From: Gammaproteobacteria bacterium
GTDB lineage: Bacteria; Pseudomonadota; Gammaproteobacteria; Thiohalomonadales; Thiohalomonadaceae
Length of the DNA: 54,696 bases
Reading direction: 5' to 3'
Assembly (NCBI GenBank): GCA_015231435.1
Contig: JADGBN010000006.1
Coordinates: 1 to 54,696 of the forward strand
The notes below the pieces were generated by a model. That model was given only the letters and a program-made list of their open reading frames with translations, ran no database searches and was not told where the DNA came from. Positions 20,216-30,491 of the stretch are shown here, in pieces (within the stretch, counting starts at the first letter, position 1; the number at the start of each line of letters is the position of its first letter). Both the position numbers and the translations under genes were made by a program.

Positions 20216-21331
20216 TTAAATCGTTAGCTCGGCTACGGTGACATCATCACGTAATCCGTTATCTCCGGCAAATTGGCGTAACTCAAGAATTAACTCTTCA
20301 AAGCTGTCATCCGCGTCAACTAGAAAAGCGATAACCCGCTCTATACCAAAACGCTCGCCCCGTGGTGACGCTGTTTCCACAATGCCATCAGTAAAAAAGC
20401 AGACTCTATCGGCCGGCTGCAACATCACCTCAACACCGCTGCACTCCCCCTGCAACGGTTCGGTCACCCCCAGCGGCAAGGCGTGGGAGGCGATACGCTG
20501 AAGCAGTGCCCCCTGACGGTAGATCAATAGATCAGGTGAGGCAAAATTCCAGTAGCGCATGCCGCTACGATCCGGACTCAACTCAATAAGGTGGGCACAA
20601 AGAAAGTAGTTAACCGGCAAGCGGCGACAAAGTGCACTATTTAGCTCAAAGAGGATCTCCGCCATCGCATGGCCACGTTGCACCATGCTGTAGAAAATAT
20701 AGGAGACCAGTGGCACACAAACAGCCGCCTGCAGGCCATGCCCCATAAAATCCCCCTGCAACAGAAACTGCCGCCGATCTGGACCGCGCGCCGAAAGCAG
20801 GACATCACCATTGGAGACCTCCATTGGTGCGACGATTGTCCGAAGATTTTTACGGTAATACTGATCTGACTGTCGCAGTACATGCACGACATTACTTATC
20901 ACCTGCTGGCGCAGGCTCATCTCATTATTCTGCTGCAACAACAGACGACTGGCACAATAGAGTTTGACGTGAGTATTAACACGTGCCAGCAGCGTCTCGG
21001 CGTTTATCGGTTTAGGAACAAAATCAACCGCACCCAACGCAAAGCTGCGCCGCTGCTCCTCAATACCATCCAGCGATGTCGAGAAGATAATCGGTACATC
21101 GGCAATCAGCGGGTTCGGATCGGCCTTTAACCGACGACAGACCTCATAACCATCGATACCACCCATCACGACATCCAGCAGAATTAGATCAAACTGCTGG
21201 GGACCGTGAACCATCGATAACGCCTGCTCACCGCTCTCTGCGGTGAGGACGTCATAGTGGCGCGATAACAGTGCTTGCGCCGCGAGGCGATTGGACTCAT
21301 CGTCATCGACGACGAGAAGGGTACCTCTCAC
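20216..21331 (-). CDS. Response regulator with SpoIIE/PP2C phosphatase output
   Basis: This 371-residue protein has a receiver domain (residues 1-125) with the acidic pair DDD near residue 10, phospho-acceptor Asp in LILLDVVMGGIDG and Lys in FVPKP. It is followed by a coiled linker and a SpoIIE-type PP2C domain (about 170-371) with DFMGHGLQAAVCVPL and FFTDGIVETASPRGERFG. Such proteins dephosphorylate anti-anti-sigma factors in partner-switching systems; no partner genes are nearby. It starts at GTG, overlapping the hom stop as GTGA. Confidence 0.93.
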   Translation of the reverse strand: MRGTLLVVDDDESNRLAAQALLSRHYDVLTAESGEQALSMVHGPQQFDLILLDVVMGGIDGYEVCRRLKADPNPLIADVPIIFSTSLDGIEEQRRSFALGAVDFVPKPINAETLLARVNTHVKLYCASRLLLQQNNEMSLRQQVISNVVHVLRQSDQYYRKNLRTIVAPMEVSNGDVLLSARGPDRRQFLLQGDFMGHGLQAAVCVPLVSYIFYSMVQRGHAMAEILFELNSALCRRLPVNYFLCAHLIELSPDRSGMRYWNFASPDLLIYRQGALLQRIASHALPLGVTEPLQGECSGVEVMLQPADRVCFFTDGIVETASPRGERFGIERVIAFLVDADDSFEELILELRQFAGDNGLRDDVTVAELTI

Positions 21332-22638
21332 TGTAAAGGCTCAGTACGAATCCTGAGAACCTGGCCATGTATTGAGGGGAGGCGTTCGATCTCGGCGATA
21401 GCGCGATTCATGGCCCCCTCAAGGACTTTATGTGTCAGCATCACCAGTGGCGTCGTCAGTTCACCCTCAGGATGCGCTTTCTGAATAAGCGCCTCAATAG
21501 AGATGTCATTATCCCCGAGAATTTTGGTAATCGCCGCAAGAACTCCGCGTTCATCAGTAACCGCCATACGCAGATAGTAGTAACTCTCGACAGCATCCAT
21601 CGGTAACAACGTGGTATTTGCCAGCTCCTGCGGTTGAAAGCCGAGCGCCGGTATGCGCAGTTCTGCCGGCACGTTCAGCGCCCGCGCGACATCAATAATA
21701 TCGGCTACCACCGCCGAGGCGGTAGCATTAGATCCCGCACCCGCTCCGTAATAGAGTGTCGGCCCCACGGCACTCCCCTTGACTAACACCGCATTCATCA
21801 CCCCATTGACATTGGCGATTAACTGGGTGGCAGGAATAAGGGTGGGATGGACGCGCAACTCTATGCCGGCATCGGTGCGACGCGCGATGCCAAGATGTTT
21901 AATACGGTAGCCAAGCTCTTCGGCATTACGCACATCTTCACGGGTAATTTTAGTGATCCCTTCGGTATTCACACTGGAAAAACTAAGGGGAATTCCAAAA
22001 GCGATACTCGCAAGAATTGTCAGCTTGTGGGCTGCATCAATCCCCTCCACATCGAAGGTTGGATCGGCTTCGGCATAACCGAGTTGCTGCGCCTCACGCA
22101 GAACATCGGCAAAATCACGCCCCTTTTCGCGCATTTCGGTAAGAATAAAGTTACCTGTGCCGTTAATAATGCCCGCCAGCCACTCAATACGATTACCTGC
22201 CAACCCTTCACGCAGTGCTTTAATAATCGGAATACCACCGGCAACGGCAGCCTCATAGGCGACCATCACCCCACGCTCACTCGCAGCAGCAAAAATACGG
22301 CTACCATGTCTGGCAATTAGCGCCTTGTTGGCGGTGACCACATGCTTGCCATGTTCAATGGCCAACAACACCATCTCCAACGCCAGGGTATCACCACCAA
22401 TTAACTCCACCACCACATCCACATCAGGATGGGTGACCACCGCTGCAGGATCGGTGGTTAACTGAATGTCACTGGTATCACAAATACGCGCCTTGGTGAT
22501 ATCCCGTGCTGACGCATGACCGACACGAATCTGATAGCCGCAACGGCGACTAATCTCTTCTGCATTATGCTTAAGAACATTAACCGTACCACCACCCACA
22601 GTACCCAAGCCCAACAGTCCAACAGTGATTACTTTCAA
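21328..22638 (-). CDS. hom: Homoserine dehydrogenase
   Basis: This 436-residue enzyme reduces aspartate semialdehyde to homoserine on the path to threonine and methionine. The N-terminal nucleotide-binding motif GLLGLGTVGGGTVNVL, the catalytic core with GIINGTGNFILTEM and EADPTFDVEGIDAAHKL, and a C-terminal ACT domain (about 350-430) for threonine feedback are visible. The start appears to be TTG at 22638 with GGGAGAAG upstream. It follows the alaC-type aminotransferase by 37 bp, a pairing common in gammaproteobacteria. Confidence 0.95.
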   Translation of the reverse strand: MKVITVGLLGLGTVGGGTVNVLKHNAEEISRRCGYQIRVGHASARDITKARICDTSDIQLTTDPAAVVTHPDVDVVVELIGGDTLALEMVLLAIEHGKHVVTANKALIARHGSRIFAAASERGVMVAYEAAVAGGIPIIKALREGLAGNRIEWLAGIINGTGNFILTEMREKGRDFADVLREAQQLGYAEADPTFDVEGIDAAHKLTILASIAFGIPLSFSSVNTEGITKITREDVRNAEELGYRIKHLGIARRTDAGIELRVHPTLIPATQLIANVNGVMNAVLVKGSAVGPTLYYGAGAGSNATASAVVADIIDVARALNVPAELRIPALGFQPQELANTTLLPMDAVESYYYLRMAVTDERGVLAAITKILGDNDISIEALIQKAHPEGELTTPLVMLTHKVLEGAMNRAIAEIERLPSIHGQVLRIRTEPLQ

Positions 22639-22675
22639 AATCTTCTCCCTACCTTAGATAATATTTATTCAACAA

Positions 22676-23887
22676 TTAGTTGGCTGTATTAACGTCGTCA
22701 CTGCCAAACCCGTCACGACGAAACATATCACGAATACCGCGAATCGCCTGACGTGTACGATGCGCATTTTCAATTAAACTAAAACGAACATGATCATCAC
22801 CATACTCACCAAAACCGATGCCCGGTGAGACCGCCACTTTTGCTTCTTGCAGCAACTTTTTACAAAACTCCAAAGAACGCATCTCAGCATAAGCGGGGGG
22901 AATTTTAGCCCAAAGGAACATCGTCGCCTTGGGAGGCGTCACCTTCCAGCCAATGGCATTTAGTCCGTCACAAAGGACATCACGACGATCCTGATACATC
23001 AGACGAATATCCTCAACAAAGCTCTGATCACTCTCCAGCGCAGAGATAGCCGCGACCTGAATCGGCGTAAACATGCCGTAATCGAGATAGGATTTCATCC
23101 GTTGCAGGGCGGCAACCAGACGCGGATTCCCGACCATAGTACCCACCCGCCAACCGGGCATATTGTAGGTTTTTGACAGTGAGTAGAATTCGACCGCCAC
23201 ATCCTTAGCGCCCTTCACCTGCATTATCGATGGTGCCTGATAACCATCAAAGACAATTTCCGCATAAGCGATATCGTGCACCACCCAAATCCCGTGTTCA
23301 CGAGCAATCGCTACCACCTTTTCAAAGAAATCAAGCTCAACACAGTCGGTAGTCGGGTTTCCAGGAAAATTCAGCACCAGCATCTTTGGCCGTGGCCAGG
23401 AGTTCTTAATGGCACTCTCAAGTTCATGAAAGAAATCCACTTCAGGGGTCATCGGAAAGTGACGAATATCGGCGCCGGCAATTACAAATCCGTAAGGGTG
23501 AATAGGATAGGCAGGGTTAGGCACCAAAACAGTATCCCCAGGCCCGGTGGTCGCCAACGCCAAATGCGCCAACCCCTCCTTGGAGCCAATGGTGATAATC
23601 GCCTCTTTATCAGGGTCAAGATCCACATCGTAACGGCGCTTGTACCAGCCACAAATCGCCTTGCGCAGGCGCGGAATACCGCGTGACATGGAGTAACGGT
23701 GCGTATCACCCCGTTGCGCCGCCTCACAGAGTTTATCGACAATAAATTTTGGCGTGGGCTGATCCGGATTCCCCATACCAAAGTCAATAATATCCTCACC
23801 CCGCGCTCGTGCCTGAGCCTTTAACTCAGTCACAATATTAAAAACATAGGGCGGCAGACGTTCTATACGGGCAAAATCCTCAATCAC
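22676..23887 (-). CDS. alaC: AlaC-type pyridoxal-phosphate aminotransferase
   Basis: This 403-residue class I aminotransferase has the PLP lysine in [15 protein letters not shown], plus [23 protein letters not shown] and the C-terminal VRFSLIEN arginine that binds the substrate carboxylate. Sequence type and the adjacent homoserine dehydrogenase match the AlaC (glutamate-pyruvate transaminase) group; aspartate activity is also possible. The start is GTG at 23887 with only a weak ribosome site. The 174 bp upstream, shared with a divergent gene, should hold its promoter. Confidence 0.9.
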   Translation of the reverse strand: MIEDFARIERLPPYVFNIVTELKAQARARGEDIIDFGMGNPDQPTPKFIVDKLCEAAQRGDTHRYSMSRGIPRLRKAICGWYKRRYDVDLDPDKEAIITIGSKEGLAHLALATTGPGDTVLVPNPAYPIHPYGFVIAGADIRHFPMTPEVDFFHELESAIKNSWPRPKMLVLNFPGNPTTDCVELDFFEKVVAIAREHGIWVVHDIAYAEIVFDGYQAPSIMQVKGAKDVAVEFYSLSKTYNMPGWRVGTMVGNPRLVAALQRMKSYLDYGMFTPIQVAAISALESDQSFVEDIRLMYQDRRDVLCDGLNAIGWKVTPPKATMFLWAKIPPAYAEMRSLEFCKKLLQEAKVAVSPGIGFGEYGDDHVRFSLIENAHRTRQAIRGIRDMFRRDGFGSDDVNTAN

Positions 23888-24061
23888 AAAAATAGTCTCG
23901 GCAGCAGGTTAAAGTGGTGTTTTACGGCAAGTGAATGCAGCAAAACAGAGGTTATCAGCAAAGCGGGTAAACACGCAGCACGCTTCTGAAAATAAAGCTG
24001 GTAACATTACTGTTCAACACCGTAAAAGTAAAGCCCGCAACGGCAAGAGATACCCGATATT

Positions 24062-24493
24062 ATGACAAACAGGAGCCTCCCCTTGAAACTTCACCGCGAC
24101 AGTAGCCTCCTCCACTACCGCATTAGCGCCTGGCAAGCGAATCAGATCACCCTGCAACCGCCACAACAACCCCGCTGTCACGAACAACCTGAACTTATTG
24201 TGCAACGGCAAAGTTTTATTATCAGCAGCAATAGCCTTGAGCCCTGGCCCTACCGCAAGCTCGATGAGTTGACCCCAGAAGTATTGGAAGATCTCTGTCA
24301 ACGCTTTTCGTTTGAAATCTTTCTGCTCGGCAGTGGTGCGCAACACCGCTATCCAGAGACCGCACTATTCACCCCGCTAATCTCCAGACAATGCGGTTTT
24401 GAGGTGATGAGCACCGCAGCCGCCTGCCGCACCTTTAATGTCCTTGTTGATGAGGCGCGACCGCTACTCGCCGCCATGCTGTTAGAAACTTGA
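24062..24493 (+). CDS. Mth938-like domain protein
   Basis: This is a 143-residue protein of the Mth938/DUF498 family of unknown function. The family pattern is visible as IISSNSLEPWPY, EIFLLGSGAQHRYP, RQCGFEVMSTAAACRTFNVL and the final DEARPLLAAMLL. No membrane segment is present. It is transcribed divergently from the aminotransferase, 174 bp away. An antisense open frame at 24014-24346 is a shadow. In mitochondria the relative NDUFAF3 assists complex I assembly; no such role is implied here by context. Confidence 0.88.
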   Translation: MTNRSLPLKLHRDSSLLHYRISAWQANQITLQPPQQPRCHEQPELIVQRQSFIISSNSLEPWPYRKLDELTPEVLEDLCQRFSFEIFLLGSGAQHRYPETALFTPLISRQCGFEVMSTAAACRTFNVLVDEARPLLAAMLLET

Positions 24494-24570
24494 AAAAGCA
24501 CAAAAGAGACTGACGCGATTGCTTGCTTTAGCTCGACGCTAGGAAGAGAACGAAACGCATTAAAATGCAG

Positions 24571-24625
24571 CTATACCCATCACTCTTGAAAACGGTGGGG
24601 CGTTGCACCAAAGGCAGGCTGCGCG
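24571..24625. repeat. Inverted-repeat element, copy E (degenerate end)
   Basis: It begins with TATACCC then an altered terminal segment (CTCTTGAAAA), and contains CGTTGCACCAAAGGCAGGCT followed by GCGC, the reverse complement of the module in copy B (30935-31083). The far end is not recognisable. It lies between the Mth938-like gene and the lon promoter. Confidence 0.6.
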
Positions 24626-24695
24626 TAAACGTTCAGACACAGTTAACAATAATCCCAAAATTAAAGGCTTTTACCGATTCATAGCAGAGGGTGCA

Positions 24696-24722
24696 TTGAG
24701 TTGGGTCGATAACGCCCCTATC
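24696..24722 (+). promoter_or_regulatory. Sigma-32-like (heat-shock) promoter of lon
   Basis: TTGAGT (24696-24701) is separated by 13 bp from CCCCTATC (24715-24722). This resembles the sigma-32 pattern CTTGAA-N13/14-CCCCATNT. The predicted start would be near 24730, about 25 bp before the lon ATG. lon belongs to the sigma-32 regulon in many bacteria, and rpoH itself is in this window. Confidence 0.55.
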
Positions 24723-24755
24723 TGAAGCCTCATTGTTTTTCCGGAGCAGAGTGAC

Positions 24756-27206
24756 ATGGCACGATCCAAAGCAAAAAAAGATGATATTCCCGAGAGTGAA
24801 AGTGAAGAGCAACTGCTCGAGGAGAAACCTGCCAAAAAAAGCCGCAGCAAGTCGAGTCTTATTCTCAAGGGTAAAGTTCTCCCCAAGATGCTTCACATTT
24901 TGCCGGTTTTTGAACGCCCCTTCTTCCCCGCCCAGGCTTTCCCCATTCTGATGAATGAGGAGCCTTGGCTAGAGACCGTTGAGGAGATTGGCAGGGCAGA
25001 TGAGCACTATGCCGGTCTGCTGCTGGTGCGCGGCGATCCCGAAGAGCCGCTGCTACCCAAAAATTTTTACGCTGTCGGCAGCATTGTCGAGCTCCACCAT
25101 CCGGGGCACTCGAGCGGTAAAATGCAATTTATTGCCGAGGGGATTCAACGCTTTACCATTGTCCGCTGGCTCTCGGCATCGCCACCTTACCGTGCCATTG
25201 TCGAGTATGCGCCGGAAGTGAATGGCGGCGGCAGCAGTCAGCCCGATGAAGTGAAGGCCTACGCCATGGCGATCATTAACGCACTTAAGGATCTGTTACC
25301 GCTAAACCCGCTTTACAGTGAAGAGTTAAAGTACTTCCTTAACCGCTTCAGCCCCAATGATCCCTCACCATTAACTGACTTCGCCGCCGCCCTCACCTCT
25401 GCCAGCAAAGAGGAGTTACAGAGCGTTCTTGAGCTCTTCCCGATTATTGAGCGGATGCAAAAGGTATTGGTACTGCTGAAAAATGAGATAGAGGTCGCCA
25501 AACTCCAGACGCAAATTCGCAAGAAGGTCGAGGAGAAGATGACCGACCAGCAGCGGAAGTTTTTTCTGCGCGAGCAACTTAAGGAGATTCAGCAGGAGCT
25601 GGGCATCGCCAAGGATGACCGCACCGCCGAGATTGACCGTTTTTCCGAACGCATTAAACTCCTCACTCTCCCTGATGAGGCGAAAAACCGCTTTGATGAA
25701 GAGATGGATAAACTCGCTATTCTTGAAACCGGATCGCCTGAATACTCGGTGACGAGAAACTATCTTGACTGGGTGACCAACCTCCCCTGGGGTATTACCT
25801 CCAAGGATCGGCTTGAGCTGACGCACGCCCGCAGAGTGCTCGATAAGGATCATGACGGCCTTGATGATGTTAAAGAGCGCATTCTAGAGTTTCTTGCGGT
25901 TGGGAAATTAAAAGGCGAGATCTCCGGCTCCATACTGCTATTAGTCGGGCCGCCGGGGGTTGGCAAAACCTCTATCGGACGTTCAATTGCCGCTGCCCTT
26001 GAGCGTAAGTTTTACCGCTTCTCGCTTGGCGGAATGCGTGATGAAGCTGAAATCAAAGGGCACCGCAGAACCTACATTGGCGCGATGCCGGGAAAAATTA
26101 TTCAGGCAATAAAAGACGCAAAAACACAAAACCCGGTGATAATGCTTGATGAGATTGACAAAATTGGCGCCTCCTATCAGGGCGATCCCGCCTCGGCGCT
26201 GCTGGAGGTGCTTGATCCGGAGCAAAATAACAGTTTCCTTGATCACTATCTTGATCTCCGTTTTGATCTCTCTAAAACGCTCTTCATCTGCACCGCCAAT
26301 CAACTGGACACCATTCCGGGGCCCCTGCTTGATCGCATGGAGGTGATTCGCTTGTCGGGCTATATCGCTGCAGAGAAACTTCTCATTGCCAAAAACCATC
26401 TGGTGCCACGGCAACTGGAGCGTAACGGCGTGCGTCCGAGCCAGTTGAAAATTAGCGATGTGGCGATTACCCAAATTATTGATGGTTACGCACGCGAGGC
26501 AGGGGTACGCAACCTTGAGAAACAGCTGGGCAAAATTTCCCGCAAGGCAGCACGAAAGGTTGTCGACGGATTTAAGGGGTGCATTCGTATCGGCCCGCGC
26601 AACCTAAGCGATTTTCTCGGCAAACCGACTTTTGCCAAAGATAAAAACCTGAGCGGTATCGGCGTGGTCACTGGCCTCGCATGGACATCGATGGGTGGAG
26701 CGACCTTAAGCATTGAGGCATCGCTTATTCACACCAAAAACCGTGGTTTTAAACTCACTGGGCAGATGGGGGATGTGATGAAGGAGTCGGCGGATATCGC
26801 TTACAGCTTTATCGCTGCCAACCTAAAGCAGTTTCAAGGTAGCGAAGATTTTTTTGACAACGCCTTTGTCCACCTGCACATTCCCGAGGGTGCCACCCCC
26901 AAAGATGGCCCAAGCGCCGGCATTACCATGGCCGTCGCCCTACTCTCTCTGGCACGTCGTGAACGCATTACCAAGGCGGTTGCAATGACTGGGGAGCTGA
27001 CCCTCACCGGCCACATCTTCCCTATTGGGGGGGTTCGTGAAAAAGTGATTGCCGCCCGCCGCAGCGGTGTTTTTGAACTTATTTTCCCCAATGCCAACCG
27101 TGGTGATTTTGAGGAGCTACCGGAGCACATTCGCGAAAATATCACCCCCCACTTTGTCAAACACTTTCGTGATGTTCTACCCCTGCTTTTCAGACATCGT
27201 GATTAA
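24756..27206 (+). CDS. lon: ATP-dependent Lon protease
   Basis: This is an 816-residue LonA-type hexameric protease for misfolded and regulatory proteins. It has a charged N-terminal extension (KAKKDDIPESESEEQLLEE), the LAN substrate domain, an AAA+ ATPase with Walker A VGPPGVGKTS and Walker B VIMLDEID, and a Ser-Lys protease domain with Ser720 in KDGPSAGITMA and Lys763 in GGVREKVIAARR. The 43-residue Ser-Lys spacing equals that in E. coli Lon. The start ATG has GGAG upstream and a sigma-32-like promoter before it. The basic/acidic N-terminal tail of about 40 residues is longer than in E. coli Lon. Confidence 0.97.
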   Translation: MARSKAKKDDIPESESEEQLLEEKPAKKSRSKSSLILKGKVLPKMLHILPVFERPFFPAQAFPILMNEEPWLETVEEIGRADEHYAGLLLVRGDPEEPLLPKNFYAVGSIVELHHPGHSSGKMQFIAEGIQRFTIVRWLSASPPYRAIVEYAPEVNGGGSSQPDEVKAYAMAIINALKDLLPLNPLYSEELKYFLNRFSPNDPSPLTDFAAALTSASKEELQSVLELFPIIERMQKVLVLLKNEIEVAKLQTQIRKKVEEKMTDQQRKFFLREQLKEIQQELGIAKDDRTAEIDRFSERIKLLTLPDEAKNRFDEEMDKLAILETGSPEYSVTRNYLDWVTNLPWGITSKDRLELTHARRVLDKDHDGLDDVKERILEFLAVGKLKGEISGSILLLVGPPGVGKTSIGRSIAAALERKFYRFSLGGMRDEAEIKGHRRTYIGAMPGKIIQAIKDAKTQNPVIMLDEIDKIGASYQGDPASALLEVLDPEQNNSFLDHYLDLRFDLSKTLFICTANQLDTIPGPLLDRMEVIRLSGYIAAEKLLIAKNHLVPRQLERNGVRPSQLKISDVAITQIIDGYAREAGVRNLEKQLGKISRKAARKVVDGFKGCIRIGPRNLSDFLGKPTFAKDKNLSGIGVVTGLAWTSMGGATLSIEASLIHTKNRGFKLTGQMGDVMKESADIAYSFIAANLKQFQGSEDFFDNAFVHLHIPEGATPKDGPSAGITMAVALLSLARRERITKAVAMTGELTLTGHIFPIGGVREKVIAARRSGVFELIFPNANRGDFEELPEHIRENITPHFVKHFRDVLPLLFRHRD

Positions 27207-27259
27207 CATTGTCAGCAGTTGCCACCCCCCGGCAGCTGCCACCACACAGGAATCTCTAT

Positions 27260-27502
27260 ATGGGTTTAATTCGTCTCATCATTCTTGCCCTGTTGGGCTG
27301 GATAGCCTACGGCCTCTATCGCCGTTACCAGCAACACGCGACAAAGCGGGATGACTCCCTCAATGCCCCTTCGCAACCGGATCAGCTTGGCTCAGAACGA
27401 ATGGTTCGCTGCCAGCAGTGCCAGCTACACTTTCCGGAACGAGAAGCCTTTATGAAGGATGGTCACTACTACTGCTGCCAAGAGCATCGCGACCACGTCT
27501 AA
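27260..27502 (+). CDS. Small membrane protein with a Cys-rich knuckle (PP0621-like)
   Basis: This 80-residue protein has one N-terminal membrane helix (GLIRLIILALLGWIAYGLY), a polar linker, and a C-terminal zinc-knuckle-like segment: two Cys in RCQQCQLHFP and two more in YYCCQEH. I chose the ATG at 27260, preceded by AGGAA. It is just upstream of pilS, where similar PP0621-family proteins are often found. Its function is unknown; metal binding is inferred from the cysteines. Confidence 0.85.
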   Translation: MGLIRLIILALLGWIAYGLYRRYQQHATKRDDSLNAPSQPDQLGSERMVRCQQCQLHFPEREAFMKDGHYYCCQEHRDHV

Positions 27503-27506
27503 AATA

Positions 27507-29114
27507 ATGAAAAGTGCTGACGCCTATTCTGCTCCACTGGAGGATAAGCGGCCTTGGCGACCGCTTATCTTTTTTAACTATTACCGTATTGCGCTCATCC
27601 TGCTGCTGGTCGCCCTGATTATTGGGGAGAGCCTGCCGGCACCGCTGGGGAGCAGCCATCCACAACTCTTTTTTCAGCTATCTCTCTTCTATCTGCTTAT
27701 CGCAGTTTTTGCCACAATCTCACTGCTGCTACGCCGCCCCGGCTTCTATACCCAACTACTGCTTCTGGTAGGTGTCGATATCACCTGCATTACCCTGCTC
27801 ATGCACTTTAGTGGCGGCGTCAGTAGCGGTATGGGGATTCTTCTGGTGGTTAGCATTGCCAGTAACAGTATGCTGGTGAGTGGTCAGCTACCCCCACTAC
27901 TAGCGGCGGCGGCGACCATTGCCATTTTGATAGAACAGACCTTTACCGCCACTGCGACACCCGTGGCACTGATTAACTACCCCTACGCCGGACTCCTCGG
28001 CGCTGCGCTCTTCTCCACCGCGATCCTAACCCACACACTGGCACGACGGGTTCATGAAAGCGAAGCGCAGGTTGCCCAACATGAGATTGATATTGCTAAT
28101 CTCGCCCAGCTTGCAGAGTTTGCCGTCGAGAAGATGGAGACCGGCGTTATCGCCTTTGACAAGCTCGGAAAAATTCATCTGTTTAACAGTGCAGCGCGTA
28201 AAATGATTGGGATTGAAGGGGAACCGGCGCAGAGCATTTCGGCGCTTCCCGAAGTAATTATGCAAATTATTACGGATCCGGCAAACCAGAATCTGTCACA
28301 AAACCTCTCGCTGCTCCGTGATGATGATGAGAGCTTTCACCTCTCCCTCCATCCCATTAACAATAGTGGACGCCGCGGCACCCTGCTTTTTTTAGAGGAT
28401 AATCGTAGCGCCATTAAGCGCTCCCGCGAACTAAAAATGGCTGCACTCGGTCGCCTGACTGCCGGTATCGCCCATGAAATTCGTAACCCCATTGCCGCCA
28501 TCAGTCACGCCAGTCAACTCCTAGCTGAATCACCACAACTCAATCCAACCGATCTGCGCATGACCGAAATTATTGCCAATAATGTGCAGCGAATGGAGGA
28601 GATAGTCACCTCAATTTTGCAACTGGGGCGAAAAGATCAGTGTATGAGCGAAAAAATTACGCTTTTCTCTTGGCTGCAAGCATTAACCGAAAACCTCTTA
28701 ACAGCACAACAACTCGATAAAAGCGCGATTACGATTAACCTCACCCCAAACTCACTAAGCTGCTATTTTGATGCCGCGCACCTGCAAATTATTATCAGCA
28801 ACCTCATTGCCAATGGTTTGCGTCACGCTAACCCTGCACACTATCCACTGCTTCGTATTGTCGGTCGACAAGAGAAAAGTGCCGTAAACATTGATATTTA
28901 CGATAGTGGACAAGGCGTTGCTGCCGAAAACCAGCAACGTCTTTTTGAACCCTTTTTTACCACAGAATCGCGTGGCACTGGCCTGGGTCTCTACATTTCA
29001 CGCGAACTGGCCCAGGGAAATCAGGCAGAGTTAAGTTATCATTACGCACCTTCGGGTGGCAGCCATTTTCGCCTTAGCATCGAACATCTAACCGAATCAA
29101 CCCATGTCCGCTAA
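27507..29114 (+). CDS. pilS: Membrane sensor histidine kinase PilS
   Basis: This 535-residue kinase has an N-terminal block of about six membrane helices (residues 15-195), a PAS domain (about 205-310), the phospho-acceptor box GIAHEIRNPIAAISHASQLL and an HATPase domain with a GTGLGL ATP lid. In the known system it senses pilin in the membrane and phosphorylates PilR to control pilA transcription. The ATG at 27507 gives the family-typical start. The end overlaps the pilR ATG by 11 bp. No pilin gene is in the window. Confidence 0.92.
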   Translation: MKSADAYSAPLEDKRPWRPLIFFNYYRIALILLLVALIIGESLPAPLGSSHPQLFFQLSLFYLLIAVFATISLLLRRPGFYTQLLLLVGVDITCITLLMHFSGGVSSGMGILLVVSIASNSMLVSGQLPPLLAAAATIAILIEQTFTATATPVALINYPYAGLLGAALFSTAILTHTLARRVHESEAQVAQHEIDIANLAQLAEFAVEKMETGVIAFDKLGKIHLFNSAARKMIGIEGEPAQSISALPEVIMQIITDPANQNLSQNLSLLRDDDESFHLSLHPINNSGRRGTLLFLEDNRSAIKRSRELKMAALGRLTAGIAHEIRNPIAAISHASQLLAESPQLNPTDLRMTEIIANNVQRMEEIVTSILQLGRKDQCMSEKITLFSWLQALTENLLTAQQLDKSAITINLTPNSLSCYFDAAHLQIIISNLIANGLRHANPAHYPLLRIVGRQEKSAVNIDIYDSGQGVAAENQQRLFEPFFTTESRGTGLGLYISRELAQGNQAELSYHYAPSGGSHFRLSIEHLTESTHVR

Positions 29115-30483
29115 ATTAAACTTTCGCGCCACCGCCCTAGTGGTCGATGATGAACCCGATCTGTTAGAACTTTTATCCCTCACCCTGGCACGCATGGAGA
29201 TTGCCTGCGTTACCGCCGCAACCCTTGACGACGCATATAAACTTCTGAAATCTCGACAGTTTCAGCTCTGTCTTACCGATATGCGCCTTCCTGATGGCAA
29301 CGGTCTTGATTTAATTCAGGAGATTAACCACAACTATCCGCAACTGCCGGTCGCAATGATTACTGCTCACGGCAATATGGATTCGGCAATAACCGCCCTT
29401 AAAGCCGGCGCCTTTGATTTTGTCAATAAACCAGTTAACCTGCATACCCTGCGCGAACTTGTTAACAATGCCCTCAAACTCCACCAGCAACAGAGCGATA
29501 GATCCTTCACCACGCCACAACTGCTCGGTGACTCTGCAACTATCGTGCAGCTACGCAAAACCATTGACAAGCTCTCCCGCAGCCAGGCGCCTATCTTCAT
29601 TAGTGGTGAATCGGGTACCGGCAAAGAGCTGGTCGCCCGTCTCATTCACCAGCATGGCCCGCGCGCTGGCGCCCCCTTTGTCCCGGTCAACTGTGGCGCC
29701 ATCCCCGCTGAACTCATCGAAAGTGAACTATTTGGTCATACCCGTGGCGCCTTTACCGGGGCCCAGAGTGAACGCAGTGGTCTATTTCAAGCGGCACATG
29801 GGGGTACCCTTTTTCTTGATGAGGTGGCTGATCTGCCTCTGGCGATGCAGGTTAAGCTGTTGCGTGCCATTCAGGAGCGTAAAATTCGCCCCGTCGGTGC
29901 AGAGCAGGAGATCGCCGTCGATGTCCGCCTGCTAAGCGCCACGCATCAGGATCTGGCACAGATGGTTAAACAGGGGAGTTTTCGTGAAGATCTCTATTTT
30001 CGGATTCATGTCATTGAGTTGAAAGTACCGGCGCTGCGTGACCATCCCGATGACATTCCCCTGCTTTGCCAGGCGATTATCAGTCGCCTTGGAGCTGCCA
30101 TGGAGATCCGCTTGCCACAAATCAGCAGCAAAACTCTGCAGCTGTTAGCAAACTACCCCTTTCCCGGTAATGTGCGCGAACTTGAAAATATACTGGAGCG
30201 TGCTCTGACTCTCTGTGAGGGCAACAGCATCACCCCTGAGGATATTCAGCTTAGCGATAGTTTTGAGCAACCCCAAAGCAGAACCGACAATGGTCATACA
30301 CCGGAGGATCAGGCACTTGCCGAGGAGATTGGCATTGATAACTACCTCGCTGATATTGAACGGAATCTGCTTCTTGAAACCTTGGAGCGCTGCCGCTACA
30401 ACAAAACGGCTGCGGCCAAACGCTTAGGGATCACCTTTCGCTCCTTTCGCTACCGTCTGCAACGCCTCGGCATTGAAGAGTAA
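29104..30483 (+). CDS. pilR: Sigma-54-dependent response regulator PilR
   Basis: This 459-residue activator has a receiver domain (ALVVDDEPDLLELL, phospho-Asp in LCLTDMRLPDG, Lys in FVNKP), an AAA+ domain with Walker A SGESGTGKE, the sigma-54-contacting loop GAFTGA, LFLDEV, and a C-terminal Fis-type helix-turn-helix (NKTAAAKRLGITFRSFRYRL). It is the partner of PilS, with coupled translation, and should act at -24/-12 promoters of type IV pilus genes. Confidence 0.95.
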   Translation: MSAKLNFRATALVVDDEPDLLELLSLTLARMEIACVTAATLDDAYKLLKSRQFQLCLTDMRLPDGNGLDLIQEINHNYPQLPVAMITAHGNMDSAITALKAGAFDFVNKPVNLHTLRELVNNALKLHQQQSDRSFTTPQLLGDSATIVQLRKTIDKLSRSQAPIFISGESGTGKELVARLIHQHGPRAGAPFVPVNCGAIPAELIESELFGHTRGAFTGAQSERSGLFQAAHGGTLFLDEVADLPLAMQVKLLRAIQERKIRPVGAEQEIAVDVRLLSATHQDLAQMVKQGSFREDLYFRIHVIELKVPALRDHPDDIPLLCQAIISRLGAAMEIRLPQISSKTLQLLANYPFPGNVRELENILERALTLCEGNSITPEDIQLSDSFEQPQSRTDNGHTPEDQALAEEIGIDNYLADIERNLLLETLERCRYNKTAAAKRLGITFRSFRYRLQRLGIEE

Positions 30484-30491
30484 CTTGGGCG

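Noticed and set aside
24014-24346. Antisense 110-codon frame opposite the Mth938-like gene
   Set aside because: The plus-strand frame has a recognisable family pattern; the antisense frame has none and no ribosome site was seen.
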